Under the pieces are notes generated by a model, which ran no database searches, was not told where the DNA came from, and saw only the letters and a program-made list of their open reading frames with translations. This document shows positions 11,574-22,978 of a DNA stretch of 64,000 bases, piece by piece. A program made the translations under genes and the position numbers. Each line of letters begins with the position of its first letter. Within the stretch, counting starts at the first letter, position 1. Source of the stretch: Candidatus Pantoea persica (GTDB lineage Bacteria; Pseudomonadota; Gammaproteobacteria; Enterobacterales; Enterobacteriaceae); NCBI RefSeq assembly GCF_013753875.1, contig NZ_SMDS01000001.1, positions 32,761-96,760 of the forward strand. Direction: 5' to 3'.

Positions 11574-13765
11574 CAGAGCATCCAGAGGATCTGCACCGGC
11601 GTCAGCAGCAGCAGGTTGCCCATTAAAATCGCAATGATGATCAGCATCCCCTGCGCGAAGCAGGTCGGCATAATAAACAGAATGGTCTTTTTCAGATTGT
11701 TGTAAACTCGCCGCCCCTCTTTCACCACCGCGGCGATAGTGGCGAAGTTATCGTCCGCCAGGATCATATCTGCGGCCTCTTTGGTGACTTCGGCGCCCTT
11801 GATGCCCATCGCGATGCCGACGCTGGCCTGCCTGAGCGCCGGCGCGTCGTTTACCCCGTCGCCGGTCATGCCGACCACCTCGCCGCTGGCCGCCAGCGCC
11901 TTGACCAGCCGCAGCTTATGCTGCGGGCTGGTGCGCTCGAAAATATCATACTGGCGCACCGCCTCGCCGAGCGCCGCGTCGTCCATGTGCTCCAGTGCCT
12001 GGCCCATCAGCGCCTTGCCGCTGTTGCTGCCGTTTCCTTATGGTCGCCGGTGATCATCTTGACGCGGATGCCCCGCCTGCTGGCAGTTGCGGATCGCCGC
12101 CACCGCTTCGGGACGCGGCGGATCCATCATGCAGGCGAGGCCGAGCATCACCATATCCTGACGCAGATCCGCAGGCTCCAACGTGGTCACCGCCTGCGGC
12201 ACCCGCTTCCAGGCGGCCGCGACGGTGCACAGCCCTTCGCTGGCGTAACGGGTGATAGCGGTATCCCTGTAGGAGCGATCTAGCGGCTCCGCGCCGCTGG
12301 CGGTCTGCTGCTGCGCGCAGAGCGACAGCAGCACATCCGGCGCGCCAGTCATCAGCACCCAGGCCTCCCCTTCGCTCTCGCCGCTCACCGCTCACCGCTC
12401 ACCGCCATATATTTGTAGAGCGAATTGAACGGCAGCTTGCTGGCGAGGGTCAGTTGCGGCGCCGCCACGCAGCCCTTCGCCGTCAGCACCTTCAGCGCGC
12501 CTTCGGTCGGGCCGTCCAGAATGCGCCAGCGGCTAACCGCATCCTGCTGCAGCTGGCTGTCGTTGCAGATATCGACGGCGGTGAGAAAGCGCGCCATTAC
12601 CGGATCCTGCGCCGCGCAAAGCCCGCTGCACGACGCTTCCGCCAGGATAGTGCCTTTGGGTTCATAGCTGTTGCCGGAGACGCGCCACTGGCTCTCCGCC
12701 AGCACCACCGCTTTTACCGTCATCTCGTTCATGGTGAGCGTGCCGGTTTTATCCGAGCAGATCACCGACATCGCACCGAGGGTTTCCACCGTCGGCAGCT
12801 TGCGGATGATAGCGTGTTTGCACGCCATTGACTGCACGCCCAGCGACAAGATGATCGAGATAATGGCGGGCAGCCCCTCCGGCACGGCGGCCACCGCCAG
12901 GCTGATCACCGACAGCGACAGCGCGCCCAGCGAAATATCGCGCAGCAGATAACCGAAGATGAACTGGCCCGCCATCATCAGCAAGATCAGCGCGAAGATC
13001 GCCTTGCCCGGCTTGTCGATCTGCACCAACAGCGGCGTTTTCGCCGTTTCCACCAGGTTCATCATCGTGTTGATCTGACCCAGTTCGGTATCGCGACCGG
13101 TGGCGATCACCACGCCCGACACCGTGCCGGCGCTGACGGTGGTGCCGGAACAGGCGAGATTAAGGCAATCCCCCAGAGCTTTTTCTCCCGTCAGCGCGTC
13201 GCTGCTTTTCGACACTAAGGTGGATTCGCGGGTGAGTATCACCTCTTCCACGCGCAGGTTGTGCACGTCAAAGAGACGCAAATCTGCCGGAATGCGATTG
13301 CCAGACCACAGTATGACCATATCCCCGACCACCAGCTCCTCCCCCGGCACCGTCGCCGTCGCGCAACGCCAGCGCCTCGTTCGAGAGCATATTCTGAATG
13401 CCTTGCAATGACTTCTCGGCGTTGCTTTCCGGAATAAAGCCGATAAACGCATTGATGACAGCAACGCCGAGAATGACAAAGGTATCGACCCAGTGCCCCA
13501 TCAGCGCGGTAATGACCGCCACCGCCAGCAGGATATAGATCAGCATACCGTTAAAGTGTGCCAGAAAGCAGCGCCACGCCGGCTGCGGTTTTTTCTGCGG
13601 CAGCGTGTTAGGGCCGTGTTGCGCTAGGCGCGTTTGCACCTCTTCTTCGCGACTCAGCCCTGCTGGCGTACTGTCGAGCCAGGCAAACGCCTCTTCGGCA
13701 GTCAGCTGGTACCACGGCCGCGCGGCTAACGCGGCGTGGTGAAGAGTCTTGCGGTCATTATTCAT
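11574..13765 (-). pseudogene. P-type (Ca/PMA-type) cation ATPase, broken
   Basis: A long minus-strand gene with the phosphorylation motif DKTGTLTMNEMT, the hinge TGDGVNDAPAL, and the early transmembrane and actuator regions (the actuator TGES is changed to TRES). Frames shift near 13380, at the CTCACCG repeat (12384-12404), and near 12050, and the last transmembrane helices are gone through a deletion that joins it to the hydrolase at 11573. The family pumps calcium or other cations across the inner membrane. Start at 13765 gives a normal N-terminus (AEEAFAWLDSTPAGLS). Confidence 0.85.
12384..12404. repeat. Seven-base tandem repeat (CTCACCG)x3
   Basis: Three copies in the P-type ATPase gene. 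A seven-base unit cannot keep the frame, and the two reading frames of the ATPase change exactly here (both encode AVSGE), so the extra copies are the frameshift. Confidence 0.8.
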
Positions 13766-14216
13766 TTATTACCCCGTACAGAAAAACGGCTATCAGATCG
13801 CAGCAAAATTATTGGGCGAGCATAGTGCGATAAGTTAAATAAACTGTTACTGACTCAGGTCATATTTTTGTGGCTTACCTTTGGTAAGACTGCTGCTGTT
13901 TTTATTCTGCCGCCGGCATTATTAATCCCTTTTATTTTGGGCTGCATTTATAAAAAAGCTTGGCTATCAAAATTTTATTTTTTGTCGCTTTTGCCGTTGC
14001 GGCCACCAGCGCCGTGGGCTGGTTAACGTTTCAGGTGGTAAGTTATCTTCTTTAAGCAGAAAAAATCCAACGCCAGCGCGCTATATTCGCGCTATCGAAA
14101 CTGTGCGTATTAATAACCCTAAATCCTGCATGGCGGTTAAATAAAGCGAGGCCGTTAGCCGCCTGAACCTAATTACTGTTTCGCGTGACGGCCTGCAGCC
14201 TCGCTAGAGAAATAGC
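13766..14216. other. Gap with a possible tiny hydrophobic frame
   Basis: About 450 bases, AT-rich near the middle. A 31-codon plus-strand frame from TTG 13960 to 14055 would encode a hydrophobic peptide (FFVAFAVAATSAVGWL), but it has no good ribosome site. No other feature seen. Confidence 0.3.
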
Positions 14217-14842
14217 TTACTGCGCGCGGGCCGCCTCGACCTGCGCAGGCGACGCCGACTGCGGCGAACCGGCGTTGAACGGCGGCTGCGGGTCGTACTC
14301 CATCTGTAGCTGGATCGCCTGCGCCACCTCGCTGCCGCGCAGCTCCGCCACCAGCGCCAGCGCGAAATCGATGCCGGAAGTGACGCCCGCGCCGGTGAGG
14401 CGATTGCGGTCGCGCACCATGCGCGCCTCCACCGGCTCCGCACCCAGCAACTCCAGCTGATCGCAGGAGCTCCAGTGCGAGGTGGCGCGATAGCCCTGCA
14501 GCAGCCCCGCCGCGCCTAACACCAGCGAACCGGTGCAGACCGACGCGATCAGGCGTGCGTGCTGCGCCTGCTATCGCAGGAAATTTAGCGTCTCCTCATC
14601 CGACATCAGCGCAATCTGGCCCGGCCCGCCGGGCACACAGATCACGTCAAGCGGCAGACAGTCGCTGAAGCTGTGGGTGGGCTACAGTATCAGGCCGCGG
14701 TCGGATCGCACCGGCTGCACATCCTTCCAGACCAGATGGCAGGCGACGTCAGGCGTGCGGGCGAAAACTTCAAAGGCCCCGTCAGATCAAGCTGGGTGAC
14801 GTCAGGGAACAGCAGCAGGCTGATAGTAATTGGCGTGGTCAT
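14217..14842 (-). pseudogene. DJ-1/PfpI-family protein (isonitrile hydratase-like), broken
   Basis: From 14842 the reading starts TTPITISLLLFPDVTQLDLTG, then shifts frame near 14785 and resumes with VICVPGGPGQIALM, SVCTGSLVLGAAGLL (the nucleophile cysteine elbow) and TGAGVTSGIDFAL. A TAG at 14571 stands in NFLR-stop-QAQHARLIA where related proteins have tryptophan. Members hydrate isonitriles or act as GlxA-type domains without a regulator part. Confidence 0.8.
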
Positions 14843-14871
14843 GGCGGCGATCCTTAGCGTGAGAAGGAAGA

Positions 14872-15769
14872 TTAAAAGCTGGCGACAACTTCAAGCGTCG
14901 CGTCCAGCGAGGAAGGCAGAAGCTGGCCGTGTGTCTGGCCGGGAAAGCGGATCTCGCTCACCCTGACGCCCTTGTCGCGCAGCGTGGCGACCAGCTGGCG
15001 ATCGGCCGCGTTCAGACTCGCCATCTCTGCGGCCTGATGACGATCGCTTTACCCGTCGCCGGTGATCATCACCAGGTTTTTCCCCTTCGATCGCCTGCGC
15101 GGACGCCTGCTACACCAGTTCAACAACGATGTGCTGATGCCGCAGCCGAGCGACGGCGTGGCGCTGAAGTAGTGGCTAAACTAGGCAGTGTCGTACAGCG
15201 TATCCAATACGAACAGGCCGCCGAAGGAGTGTCCCCACAGCACGCGGCGCTGCGAATCGCTCGCCGCCTGCTGTTCCGCCCAGGGCACGATTTGACTAAG
15301 CAGCAGCGCGCGAAAAGCGTGACTGCCGCCGCCCGCATAGCGTTCGCGTCGCGCATCGCCGGGCTGGCCGCCTGGCGGGCGCGTAATCGAGCACGCGCGC
15401 CTGCATGTCAAGCGGCAGCGGCGTGTCGTAGCCCACCGCCACCAGCACCAGCGGCGTGCCGGTCGTCAGCTGCTGCAGCCGCCGCTCGCTCAGGCGCGCC
15501 ATCGCCGCGTTGCCGTCCAGCAGATAGAGCACGGGAAAACATGCAGCGGGCGCGGCCTGCCTCGGCACGCCGATCCAGACCTTATAGTGGCGCAGGCCGT
15601 CAGCGGAGGTAAATGTGCAGGTGGCGAAGCGGTAAAAGGCGGAACCGCGATCGGCGATATTGTCGCCCAGCGGCTCCATGCGCGGTCTGGCATTCACCCG
15701 CGCGGCCGGCATCAGCGCGACGCTCAGTGCCAGCAGTGCCGCCCCACCCCATTTCACTCTGTTATCCAT
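14872..15769 (-). pseudogene. IroE/BesA-type serine esterase, broken
   Basis: The N-terminus at 15769 has a signal peptide-like stretch, then FPVLYLLDGNAAM and TPLVLVAVGY, typical of siderophore-type esterases (IroE, BesA). In a second frame come VLWGHSFGGLFVLDTLY, the GxSxG nucleophile motif, and further down DKGVRVSEIRFPGQTHG with the catalytic histidine. Frame changes occur near 15380, near 15120 and near 15070. The family hydrolyses catecholate siderophores or similar esters in the periplasm. Confidence 0.75.
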
Positions 15770-16050
15770 TGCATCATCCTGATTGATCACCGTAGCGGGC
15801 CATCCCAGCAAATCGCGTTAGAGAATGAGAAGCTTTTTCAACAATATCGCGGCCCGTTCAGGCCAGCTTATCGATCCGTCTGGCTAAACTCTGATTTGCC
15901 GCGCCAGGGATTGCGAACCGCCGTCACAGATCGGTAAATTTCACGCTTCAGCCCGACTTTCCTCTATTTTGATGCCGGACTTCAGCGACGCGTTTTCTGC
16001 TGCTTTCCCTTTATTGACACCAGCAAGGCCATGAATCAGAGGTTTTGAAA

Positions 16051-17001
16051 TGGGCCGCCTTAACTATCAGATAAGGGTTGTGCGCTTTCTGGCGCTCTAT
16101 GTGCTCTATCGTCTGGACCTGTTCAAATTCAGCGTTCTTTCCTATACGGATGAGCAGGAAAAGAGGCGGTCGATATTGTCACCCGGCATGAAGCGGGGAA
16201 AAGCGCCATTCCGAAAGTGATCTGGATGTACTGGGATACGCCCGCGCCACCTGAAGCCATTATGGCGTTTTATAACAAGATGAAGGCGATAAATCGTCAG
16301 CATGAAATTATTCTGCTCGATCGTAACATCCTGAAAAATATATTCCGATGCTCAACTTTGACCATCAGGCGATTGGGCTGGCGCACAAGTGCGATGTGAT
16401 CAGGCTGGCGCTGCTCAAGCGATATGGCGGCATCTGGGTTGACTGCACAACGCTGGTCTATCGGGATTTTAGCTGGGTGCACCAGCGCAGCGGCTACGAC
16501 CTGGTGGGCTACTACATCGACGCCAACACGCTGGAGAGGCGTTTTCCCGTGATTGAAAGCTGGTTTATGGCCGCACCGCCAGACAACCCCTTTATCAGCC
16601 ACTGGCTGACGCTGATGATGCCGCTGACCAAAATCAGCGCTGAGAATTATTACAAGCAGATAAAAGGTCGTCCCGATTTTGCGCGTACCAAACCGGCTGT
16701 TCCGCGCGGCAGCACTTTCACCACCCAGTGTCTGAGCCAGCTCGCGATGCGCGAATCTGACGGCGTGAACCTTTATCTGAAAAAATGCGAAAGCTCTGCC
16801 TTCTATTATCAAAACGTCTTTAAGTGGAACAGCCTGAAAATGTCGCTGTTTCTACTCTGCATCCGTCAGCCCGCGTTCCATCCGAATTTAATTAAGCTGT
16901 CCCACAGCGACCGCCAGTTTTTATCGCTGGCGCGCAGGCTGTGTATTCTCGAAGCGGAAAGCATTCTGGGAAAAGTGATGCTGGAGCAGCAGCGCCCTTA
17001 A
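16051..17001 (+). pseudogene. Capsular polysaccharide synthesis-type glycosyltransferase, broken
   Basis: Three frames together give IPKVIWMYWDTPAPPEAI, then DVIRLALLKRYGGIWVDCTT, the nucleotide-sugar binding DxD-like core of the capsule synthesis (GT32-like) family. Shifts lie near 16170 and near 16340. The C-terminal 200 residues are uninterrupted to 17001. Such enzymes act on surface polysaccharides at the cytoplasmic face. Confidence 0.75.
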
Positions 17002-17190
17002 CGGACAGGCGCCTTAGCTGAACGCTACCGTGCCGCTGCTGAAGGCGTGGGATAAGCGGCGCCTGTTTCGCTTTTCCGATTTGGCCAGTGCAGTCCACCA
17101 TGACAGCTCTCTCCCTGATGCCTTCCCCTTGCCGCCAGGCTATGTTGTGGAGCGCGCGTCAGTCGACGTAACAGAACAGGATGAGAATTC

Positions 17191-17660
17191 ATGCAGATCA
17201 CCACCGAACGCCTCGCGCTGCGCCCCGTTGAGGCGCAGGATATCGATTCGCTCTACCGCATCTATGGCGACCCGGCGACGAACGCCTTTAACCCGGTGGG
17301 GCCGCTGCGCAGCCAGGATGAAGCGCGCGTGCTGCTAGACAACTGGCTGGCACACTGGCAGCGGCAAGGCTTCGGCAATATGGTGATCGCCCTGCGCCAC
17401 ACGACGCAGGCGATCGTCAGCTTTGGCGGCTTTGGCCTGCGCGAGTTCGGCGGTCGGCCGGTCAATAACCTGGGCTACCGTCTGGAGACGGGCGCCTAGG
17501 GCCGCGGGCTGGCAACGGAGTTTACACGCACCATGGTGCGATACGGCTTTGAGGAATATGGCCTGCCGATAATTGACGCCGCGGTGCAGCAGGATCATCT
17601 GGCGTCGCAGCGCGTGCTGGAAAAGTCGGGCTTTCTGGTGAACGGCCATGTGAACGACGT
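17191..17660 (+). pseudogene. GNAT acetyltransferase (RimJ/RimL type), broken
   Basis: MQITTERLALRPVEAQD opens a typical RimL-like acetyltransferase, with a TAG at 17497 in LETGA-stop-GRGLATE; the context CCTAGG fits a TGG tryptophan in the acetyl-CoA loop (family motif WGRGLATE). The rest reads in the same frame to LEKSGFLVNGHV and is then cut off, fused to the azlD remnant on the other strand. Confidence 0.8.
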
Positions 17661-17679
17661 GCCCGACGCGCCGCCGAGG

Positions 17680-17951
17680 ATCACGGCGATCGGCGGCGCC
17701 CTGCGCCAGGCGAGAAACAGCGCAAAGGCGACGCCGAGCACGCGCGCCAGCCCGGCAAAGTGCGCCCCTTCAAACAGCGCACTGGCGGCGGCGACCGCCA
17801 GCAGCAGCACCGTGGCCGCATCTGACAACAGCGTCTGCGTGCGTTCGGTAATCGACAGCCGGTTGCCCGGCCTGACGCCCGCCAGACGAATCAGGTAGGT
17901 CTCGGCGGCCAGCAGTGCGATACCGGCGACAATCAGGCTCTTAAGGCTCAT
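17680..17951 (-). pseudogene. azlD: AzlD-family branched-chain amino acid exporter subunit, truncated
   Basis: Starting at 17951, SLKSLIVAGIALLAAETYLI and GVRPGNRLSITERTQTLL match small AzlD membrane proteins with three hydrophobic helices. The end past LAWRRAPPIAVILGG is lost at the junction with the acetyltransferase pseudogene. It directly follows the azlC remnant (stop and start codons abut), the usual azlCD order. Confidence 0.75.
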
Positions 17952-18200
17952 TTATGCATCCTCCAGCTCAGCAATCCCAGCAGTGAAAAAAGCACCGGCA
18001 TCCCCGCTGGCACCCACGGCGTCCCCAGCAGCGCGCCGACCGAAGCGGGCAGCAGAGTGCGGCGCAGGGCGGGAAAGTATCAGGGCGATTAAGATAGCCG
18101 GAAAAACCGCGTCCAGCCCGATGGCGGAGACGTCAGGGATAAACTGTCCGACGGCGGCGCCGGTTATCAGACAGTGGCCAGATCAGGGCGATCCCTGCTC
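17952..18200 (-). pseudogene. azlC: AzlC-family exporter, C-terminal remnant
   Basis: The minus strand encodes PDVSAIGLDAVFPAILIAL and GALLGTPWVPAGMPVLFSLL, C-terminal AzlC sequence, ending in SWRMHK at 17952. Frames shift within it and the first two thirds are missing. Partner of the azlD remnant. Confidence 0.65.
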
Positions 18201-18275
18201 CGCACATCCAGAAGGCGACACATCGCTGTTTCAGGCCAGACTGCGAAATACCGAACACTATGCTTTTGTCATTCA

Positions 18276-18762
18276 TAATATGGTAGCCAAACAGGCCGCA
18301 CGGGCATCGCCAAATCAACGCTGTCGCAGCTTGAGGCCGGCAACGGTAACCCTAGTATCGAAACCCTGTGGGCGCTTGTGCGTGGCGCTGAATATTCCCT
18401 TTGCGCGGCTGATGGAGCCGGAAGAGAAGCGCATGCAGGTGATCCGCCGCGGCGAAGGCCCGACCGTCACGGCTGAGCTGGCGGACTATCAGGCGGTGCT
18501 GCTGGCGACGTGCCCGCCCGGCGCGCGGCGCGATATCTATTTGCTGAACACGCAGCCAGGCAGCGAGCGCTGTTCGCAGCCCCACTCGCCCGGCACCACT
18601 GAGCATCTGATCGTCACCCAGGGACGGGCACTGGTTGGCCCGGCCGCCTCGCCGGTGGAGCTGCATCCCGACGATTACATCTGCTATACGGGCGACGAAC
18701 CGCATATCTTTCGCGCGCTGGAGCCGAACACGCTGGCGGTGCTGGTGATGGAGTACAGCTGA
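18276..18762 (+). pseudogene. XRE-cupin transcriptional regulator, truncated
   Basis: The helix-turn-helix part is present only from TGIAKSTLSQLEAGNGNPS onward, then a frame change near 18370 leads to VALNIPFARLMEPEEKR and a C-terminal cupin domain (EHLIVTQGRALVGP, YICYTGDEPHIF). XRE-cupin regulators often sit divergently from azlCD, as here; the deletion that removed azlC's start also removed this gene's start. Confidence 0.75.
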
Positions 18763-18850
18763 GCCATCACATTTTCCTATGACCCTCTCCGCTGCCGTCG
18801 CGCGACGGCAGCGGTAAGATAGCGCGATCGACAATAACGACGAGAACGCT

Positions 18851-19272
18851 ATGCATATTATCCCCGCCACGGCCGCACACATGCCCGCCGTGCAACAGAT
18901 CTACGCCTGGCACGTGCTGCACGGCAGCGCGACCTTCGAAACCGAGCCGCCGGAGGTTGAAGAGATGCAGCAGCGGCTGCGCGCGCTGCTGGATAAGGGT
19001 GGCATCTGGCTGGTGGCGCTAGAGGCGGATCGGGTTATCGGCTACGGCTTATCTTACCCCCCTATCGTCCGCGCTACGCCTACCGCTTTACGCTGGAGGA
19101 TTCCATCTATCTTCATCCAGAGCATACCGGCCGCGGCGCGGGCCGCGCGCTGGGATTCAGCGAGGCGGGCATGATCAAGGCGGTGGGTTACAAGCATGAC
19201 CGCTAGCTGGATACCCGTTTTATGCAGCGCTCGCTCGACGCGGGCGACAGCGCGCCGCCGGAGCCGCTTTAG
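18851..19272 (+). pseudogene. Phosphinothricin-type GNAT acetyltransferase, broken
   Basis: The start HIIPATAAHMPAVQQIYAWH and TFETEPPEVEEM match Pat/YncA-like acetyltransferases. Frame shifts near 19050, and a stretch of roughly 30 or more residues is deleted between GRGAGRAL and GFSEAGMIKAVGYKHDR. A TAG at 19204 replaces a probable tryptophan before LDTRFMQRSL. Confidence 0.75.
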
Positions 19273-19430
19273 GTTTCGCCTTGCCGAGGTGGCCGGTTCG
19301 CCAGCCAGCTGGCAGCTTTGCCCGCTCTCCCCTGCTTTCGCCTGTTATGCCGTAAGAACGAAAAGCGATTGGCCCGCCGCCTGCCCGGTTTGCTATAACG
19401 CTGTTTTAGCCAACCAAAGAAGAGAGTGCT

Positions 19431-20265
19431 ATGACGCAGCGTATCGCCGTTATCGGCGCGGGCGTGCTCGCCCTGTAGGGTGCGCAGGCGCCCTGGCTGC
19501 TGGAAACCGGCACTTGGGAATGGGCGGCCGATCCCGCGGTGCAGGCGCACTTTCCCGAGCTGCAGCTCGCTTCTCATATTCAGCAGGCGGTTTTCTTCCC
19601 CACTGAATGCCCGCTCTATCCCAGCCTGCTGATCGGCTGGCTGCTCTCGCAGGTGAAAGGATCCGGCGAGTACGCCGACGGCGCAGCGCTGGAGCTGGCG
19701 AGCGGTGAGCAGTGGCGCGGCAATCGCATTATTCTGGCGACGGGCCGCTGGTCGCCGGAACTGCTGATGCAGCTGGGGCTGACGCTGGCGATGACCGATG
19801 CCAACCTACCAGACAAGGTTGCCTGCAGTTTTCTGGCGCATACCGATCCACTGCCGATCCAGATCAACAGCAATATTATCTCACCTGAGCTGAACGTCAG
19901 GCCGGACGGCGGCGGCAGGCTAATGCTGCAGGAGCTGGACGACTACGCCGATCCGGCCAGGCCTGCAAGCGTTGACGGCCTGATTGGTCAGGAGTTTCTG
20001 CGGCGGATGTTCAGCCAGACGCAGGGCGCGCGCCTTGCCAGCATTGAGGTGGGCCAGCGCTCGCGTCCGGCCGACGGCTTGCCTGCGATGGGCTATGTGA
20101 CGCCGCGCCAGCGGGTCTATCTCATGGCGATGCACAGCGGCATGACGCTGGCGCCGTTGCTGGGTGAGCTGGTGGCGGAAGAGGTGATCGCCGGCAAACG
20201 GTCGGCAATGCTCGCCGATTTTGCGCCTCAGCGGCTGCTGACGCCCTTTAACGGCAAAAGCGGGA
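19431..20265 (+). pseudogene. FAD-dependent amino acid oxidase-like (DAO) protein, broken
   Basis: ATG 19431 starts TQRIAVIGAGVLAL, the dinucleotide-binding glycine motif, but a TAG at 19474 and a deletion of the next part of the FAD domain follow. The remaining reading is uninterrupted (GNRIILATGRWSPELL, RSRPADGLPAMGYV, MHSGMTLAPLLGELV, the C-terminal FAD motif). Amine-oxidising enzyme by family; substrate unknown. Confidence 0.8.
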
Positions 20266-20277
20266 GCTTAGCTCCCG
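20261..20277. terminator. Hairpin CGGGAGC-TTA-GCTCCCG
   Basis: Perfect seven-base stem between the two convergent genes (oxidase and aldehyde dehydrogenase), probably a shared terminator. No long T run. Confidence 0.55.
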
Positions 20278-20292
20278 GCCGCGCAGTAGAGA

Positions 20293-21613
20293 TTAGTGGC
20301 GGTTTTTCCAGACTGTCTGAATGTTGCAGAACTCATGCACGTCAAAGTGCGGTAGTTCACGGCCGTAGCCGCTCTTCTTCACGCCCCCGATGGTGACGCG
20401 CGGATCGGACGCGCCGTTGCCGTTGATAAACACCGCGCCAGTTTCGCGATCGGCGATGGCGCTGTCGTCTGACCAGACGGTTGCTCTCAGGCCGAATTCG
20501 CTGTCGTTAGCAATCGCCAGCGCATGGTCCGCATCGCGGGCAATGGCAATGGCGGCGACGGGGCCGAACATCTCCTCACTGAAAGCAGTCATGTCGTTCG
20601 TCACGTCAGAGAGGATAGTTAGCGCATAGTGGTTGCCCACGCCGACGATCTTCTCGTCGCCCAGCACCAGTCGCGCCCCTTCCTGCAGCGATCGTTCTAC
20701 CTGCTGATGCAGCTCGTCGCGCAGATCAAAGCGCGCCATCGGCCCGAGGAAAGTGTTTTCATCCAGCGGATCGCCCAAGGTTAACGCCTGTACCACGGCG
20801 CTGAAACGCGCTTCGAATTCTTCCACAACGGCGGCTTCGACAATAAAGCGTTTGGCGGCCATGCAGACCTGCCTGGCGTTCTGGTAACGCCCCGTGACGG
20901 CGGACTTCACCGCTTCATCCAGATTGGCGTCAGCCAGCACGATAAAGGGATCCGCGCCGCCTAGCTCCAGTACAGTTTTCTTCAGCGCGGCTCCGGCCCT
21001 GACGCTGCCGGTAACGGCCACCGCGGCAATGCGAGGATCTTTAATCGCTGCAGAGACACCATCGTTGTCGACATTAATCAATGTAAAAGCATATTCAGGC
21101 AGATCGGTGGCGGCAAACAGCTCAGCCATCAGCGTGGCGCTGCCCATTAACGTTCGGCGCGTGCTTGAGCACGTAGACACTGCCTGCCAGCAGCATGTCG
21201 ACCGCACCACGTAACACCTGACAGAACGGAAAATTCCACGGCATAACTGCGAGGCGTCGATCGGTTTAAAGCGTTGCCAGGTATTCGCGACCTGCGTAGG
21301 CTGGTCGACCAGCATTGCAGGACCGTGCTCGGCGTACCAGTCGCAGAGCGCGGCGCATTTGAGGATTTCTGCGCGCGCCTGTGCGACGGGCTTGCCGATC
21401 TCCAGCGTAATGGTGCATGACAGTTCAGGTTCACGCTGACGCAGTACTGTTAAGCGTTCAGCCATCTCGCTGTTACGCCACTGGCGGTAAGCGTCAGCAC
21501 TCTGGCTCAGCGCGTTGTCCAGTTCAGCCGGTGATTGCATCGGATTACGGGCCAGAAACTCGCCGGTAGCAGGATTGGTTGGAACAGTGTAATCGGTCTG
21601 TAATCGATCATAG
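20293..21613 (-). pseudogene. NAD(P)-dependent succinate-semialdehyde-type dehydrogenase, damaged
   Basis: A 415-residue frame carries most of an aldehyde dehydrogenase: AVAVTGSVRAGAA (cofactor loop), VLELGGADPFIVLADANLD, the catalytic cysteine in NARQVCMAAKRFIV, and EEMFGPVAAI. Between 21147 and 21245 two compensating frameshifts replace about 33 residues, including the conserved PWNFP motif, which is readable in another frame. The N-terminus also lies in the same frame further upstream (DYTVPTNPATGEFLARNP) without a clear start codon. It is open but very likely inactive. Confidence 0.75.
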
Positions 21614-21769
21614 AGCCTCTCAATCAGTGTTAAGGAATAGTGACTTTACCCTACGCTTCTCAGTTCTTGATGAAAAATGAATAATAGTGAGCAAGTTATT
21701 TTTGTTTTGTGAATAGGAAAGTCAGGCAGGCCGTTTGTGACGATCGCGCCGTTTTTATCTCAGGCTGCT

Positions 21770-21900
21770 CGCTTTGAGGAGTTATCCACATATACAGAAA
21801 GTAGATCCCAGTAAACGATCATATAGAGACCCTAAATAGATCCAAAGAGATCCCTGATCGTCGCAGGCCTTGCCAGACAAGGGCTGAGGAGGTGATCGTG
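21770..21900. other. Origin region: DnaA box and GATC cluster
   Basis: TTATCCACA at 21782-21790 is a perfect DnaA box. It is followed within 80 bases by five GATC (Dam) sites in an AT-leaning stretch. Together with the iterons and repA just downstream this is the likely replication origin. Confidence 0.75.
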
Positions 21901-22001
21901 TTCACTATAATGAGTAAAGGGTTCACTGTAATCAGTAATTTATTCACTGCATACTGTAGAATATTCACTGTAATCAGTGATAGTGTTCACTGTAGTCAGA
22001 A
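21901..22001 (+). repeat. Five direct iterons upstream of repA
   Basis: Sixteen-base copies related to TTCACTGTAATCAGTA start at 21901, 21922, 21943, 21964 and 21986. The 21-22 base spacing keeps them on the same face of the helix, as expected for RepA binding sites at an iteron origin. Confidence 0.9.
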
Positions 22002-22039
22002 AACGATCCCTTTCATCCACATAATGAAGATCTGATGCC

Positions 22040-22969
22040 ATGGCAGATAACGAGAGAGAAAACAAAGGGTTACTTGATCCTTTTCTGTCGGTGACCAAAA
22101 ACAGTGGTGAAGTTATTCAGCTTCATCCTAACAAGAATAATACCGTGCAACCCGTCGCGCTGATGCGCCTGGGGTTGTTTGTTCCGACCCTGAAATCGAC
22201 GGCGCATGGTAATTCAGGCGCGATGGCCTCAACGGACGCGACCAAAGAGCTGAAGAACCTGTCGCTGGTGAAAGCGGAAGGCTACGAGAAGATTACCATT
22301 ACCGGCGCGCGTCTGGACATGGATAACGATTTCAAAACCTGGGCCGGCATCATTCAGTCCTTTTCGCGCTATCCCACCAGGGGCGACACGGTGACGTTGC
22401 CCTTTATAGATTTCGTTAAAATGTGCGGCATTCCCTCCGCAAACTCTTCTGCTGCGCTGCGTAAGCGCCTCGACGCCTCGCTGCGGCGCATCGCTACCAA
22501 TACTCTCTCCTTTGAGGGCAACGGCAAGGCGTACCATACGCATCTGGTGCAGTCGGCCTATTACGACCGCGAGAAAGATGTTGTCAGGATCCAAGCGGAC
22601 CCTAAGCTATTTGAGCTGTATAACTTCGATCACAAGGTTCTGCTGCAGCTTCGGGCCATTTCTCGACTTAAGCGCAAAGAGTCGGCGCAGGCGCTGTATA
22701 CCTTTCTGGAAAGCCTGCCCACTAATCCCGCCCCTATTTCGCTGGCGCGTCTGCGTATGCGCCTTAATCTAGGTTCTAAAATCACCACCCAGAATCACGT
22801 AGTACGGCGCGCGATGGAGCAGCTGAAGGAGATTGGTTACCTTGATTATTCAGAGGTTAAGCGCGGCCGGTCGGTGTTTTTTATTATTCATAGCCGCACG
22901 CCAAAGCTAGATGGCATCGGCAGTCTGGAAAGCATCGACGCGCTGGATGAGCTAGATTTTGATGAGTAG
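22040..22969 (+). CDS. repA: Plasmid replication initiator RepA
   Basis: A 309-residue intact protein of the winged-helix iteron-binding initiator type found on Pantoea megaplasmids (RepFIB-like/Rep_3 superfamily). It has two winged-helix halves, the second around [27 protein letters not shown], and an acidic tail ([10 protein letters not shown]). It binds the flanking iterons to open the origin and probably to limit copy number. It is framed by direct iterons upstream and three more directly downstream (first at 22979), ten bases after its TAG stop. The start at 22040 is chosen because it gives a normal N-terminus; a second ATG lies five bases upstream out of frame. Confidence 0.9.
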   Translation: MADNERENKGLLDPFLSVTKNSGEVIQLHPNKNNTVQPVALMRLGLFVPTLKSTAHGNSGAMASTDATKELKNLSLVKAEGYEKITITGARLDMDNDFKTWAGIIQSFSRYPTRGDTVTLPFIDFVKMCGIPSANSSAALRKRLDASLRRIATNTLSFEGNGKAYHTHLVQSAYYDREKDVVRIQADPKLFELYNFDHKVLLQLRAISRLKRKESAQALYTFLESLPTNPAPISLARLRMRLNLGSKITTQNHVVRRAMEQLKEIGYLDYSEVKRGRSVFFIIHSRTPKLDGIGSLESIDALDELDFDE

Positions 22970-22978
22970 CCCGTCAGG

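Noticed and set aside
22967..22969. Reassignment of TAG to an amino acid in this organism
   Set aside because: repA ends at TAG at its expected length, and many genes also carry frameshifts, so general recoding does not fit; partial suppression remains possible.
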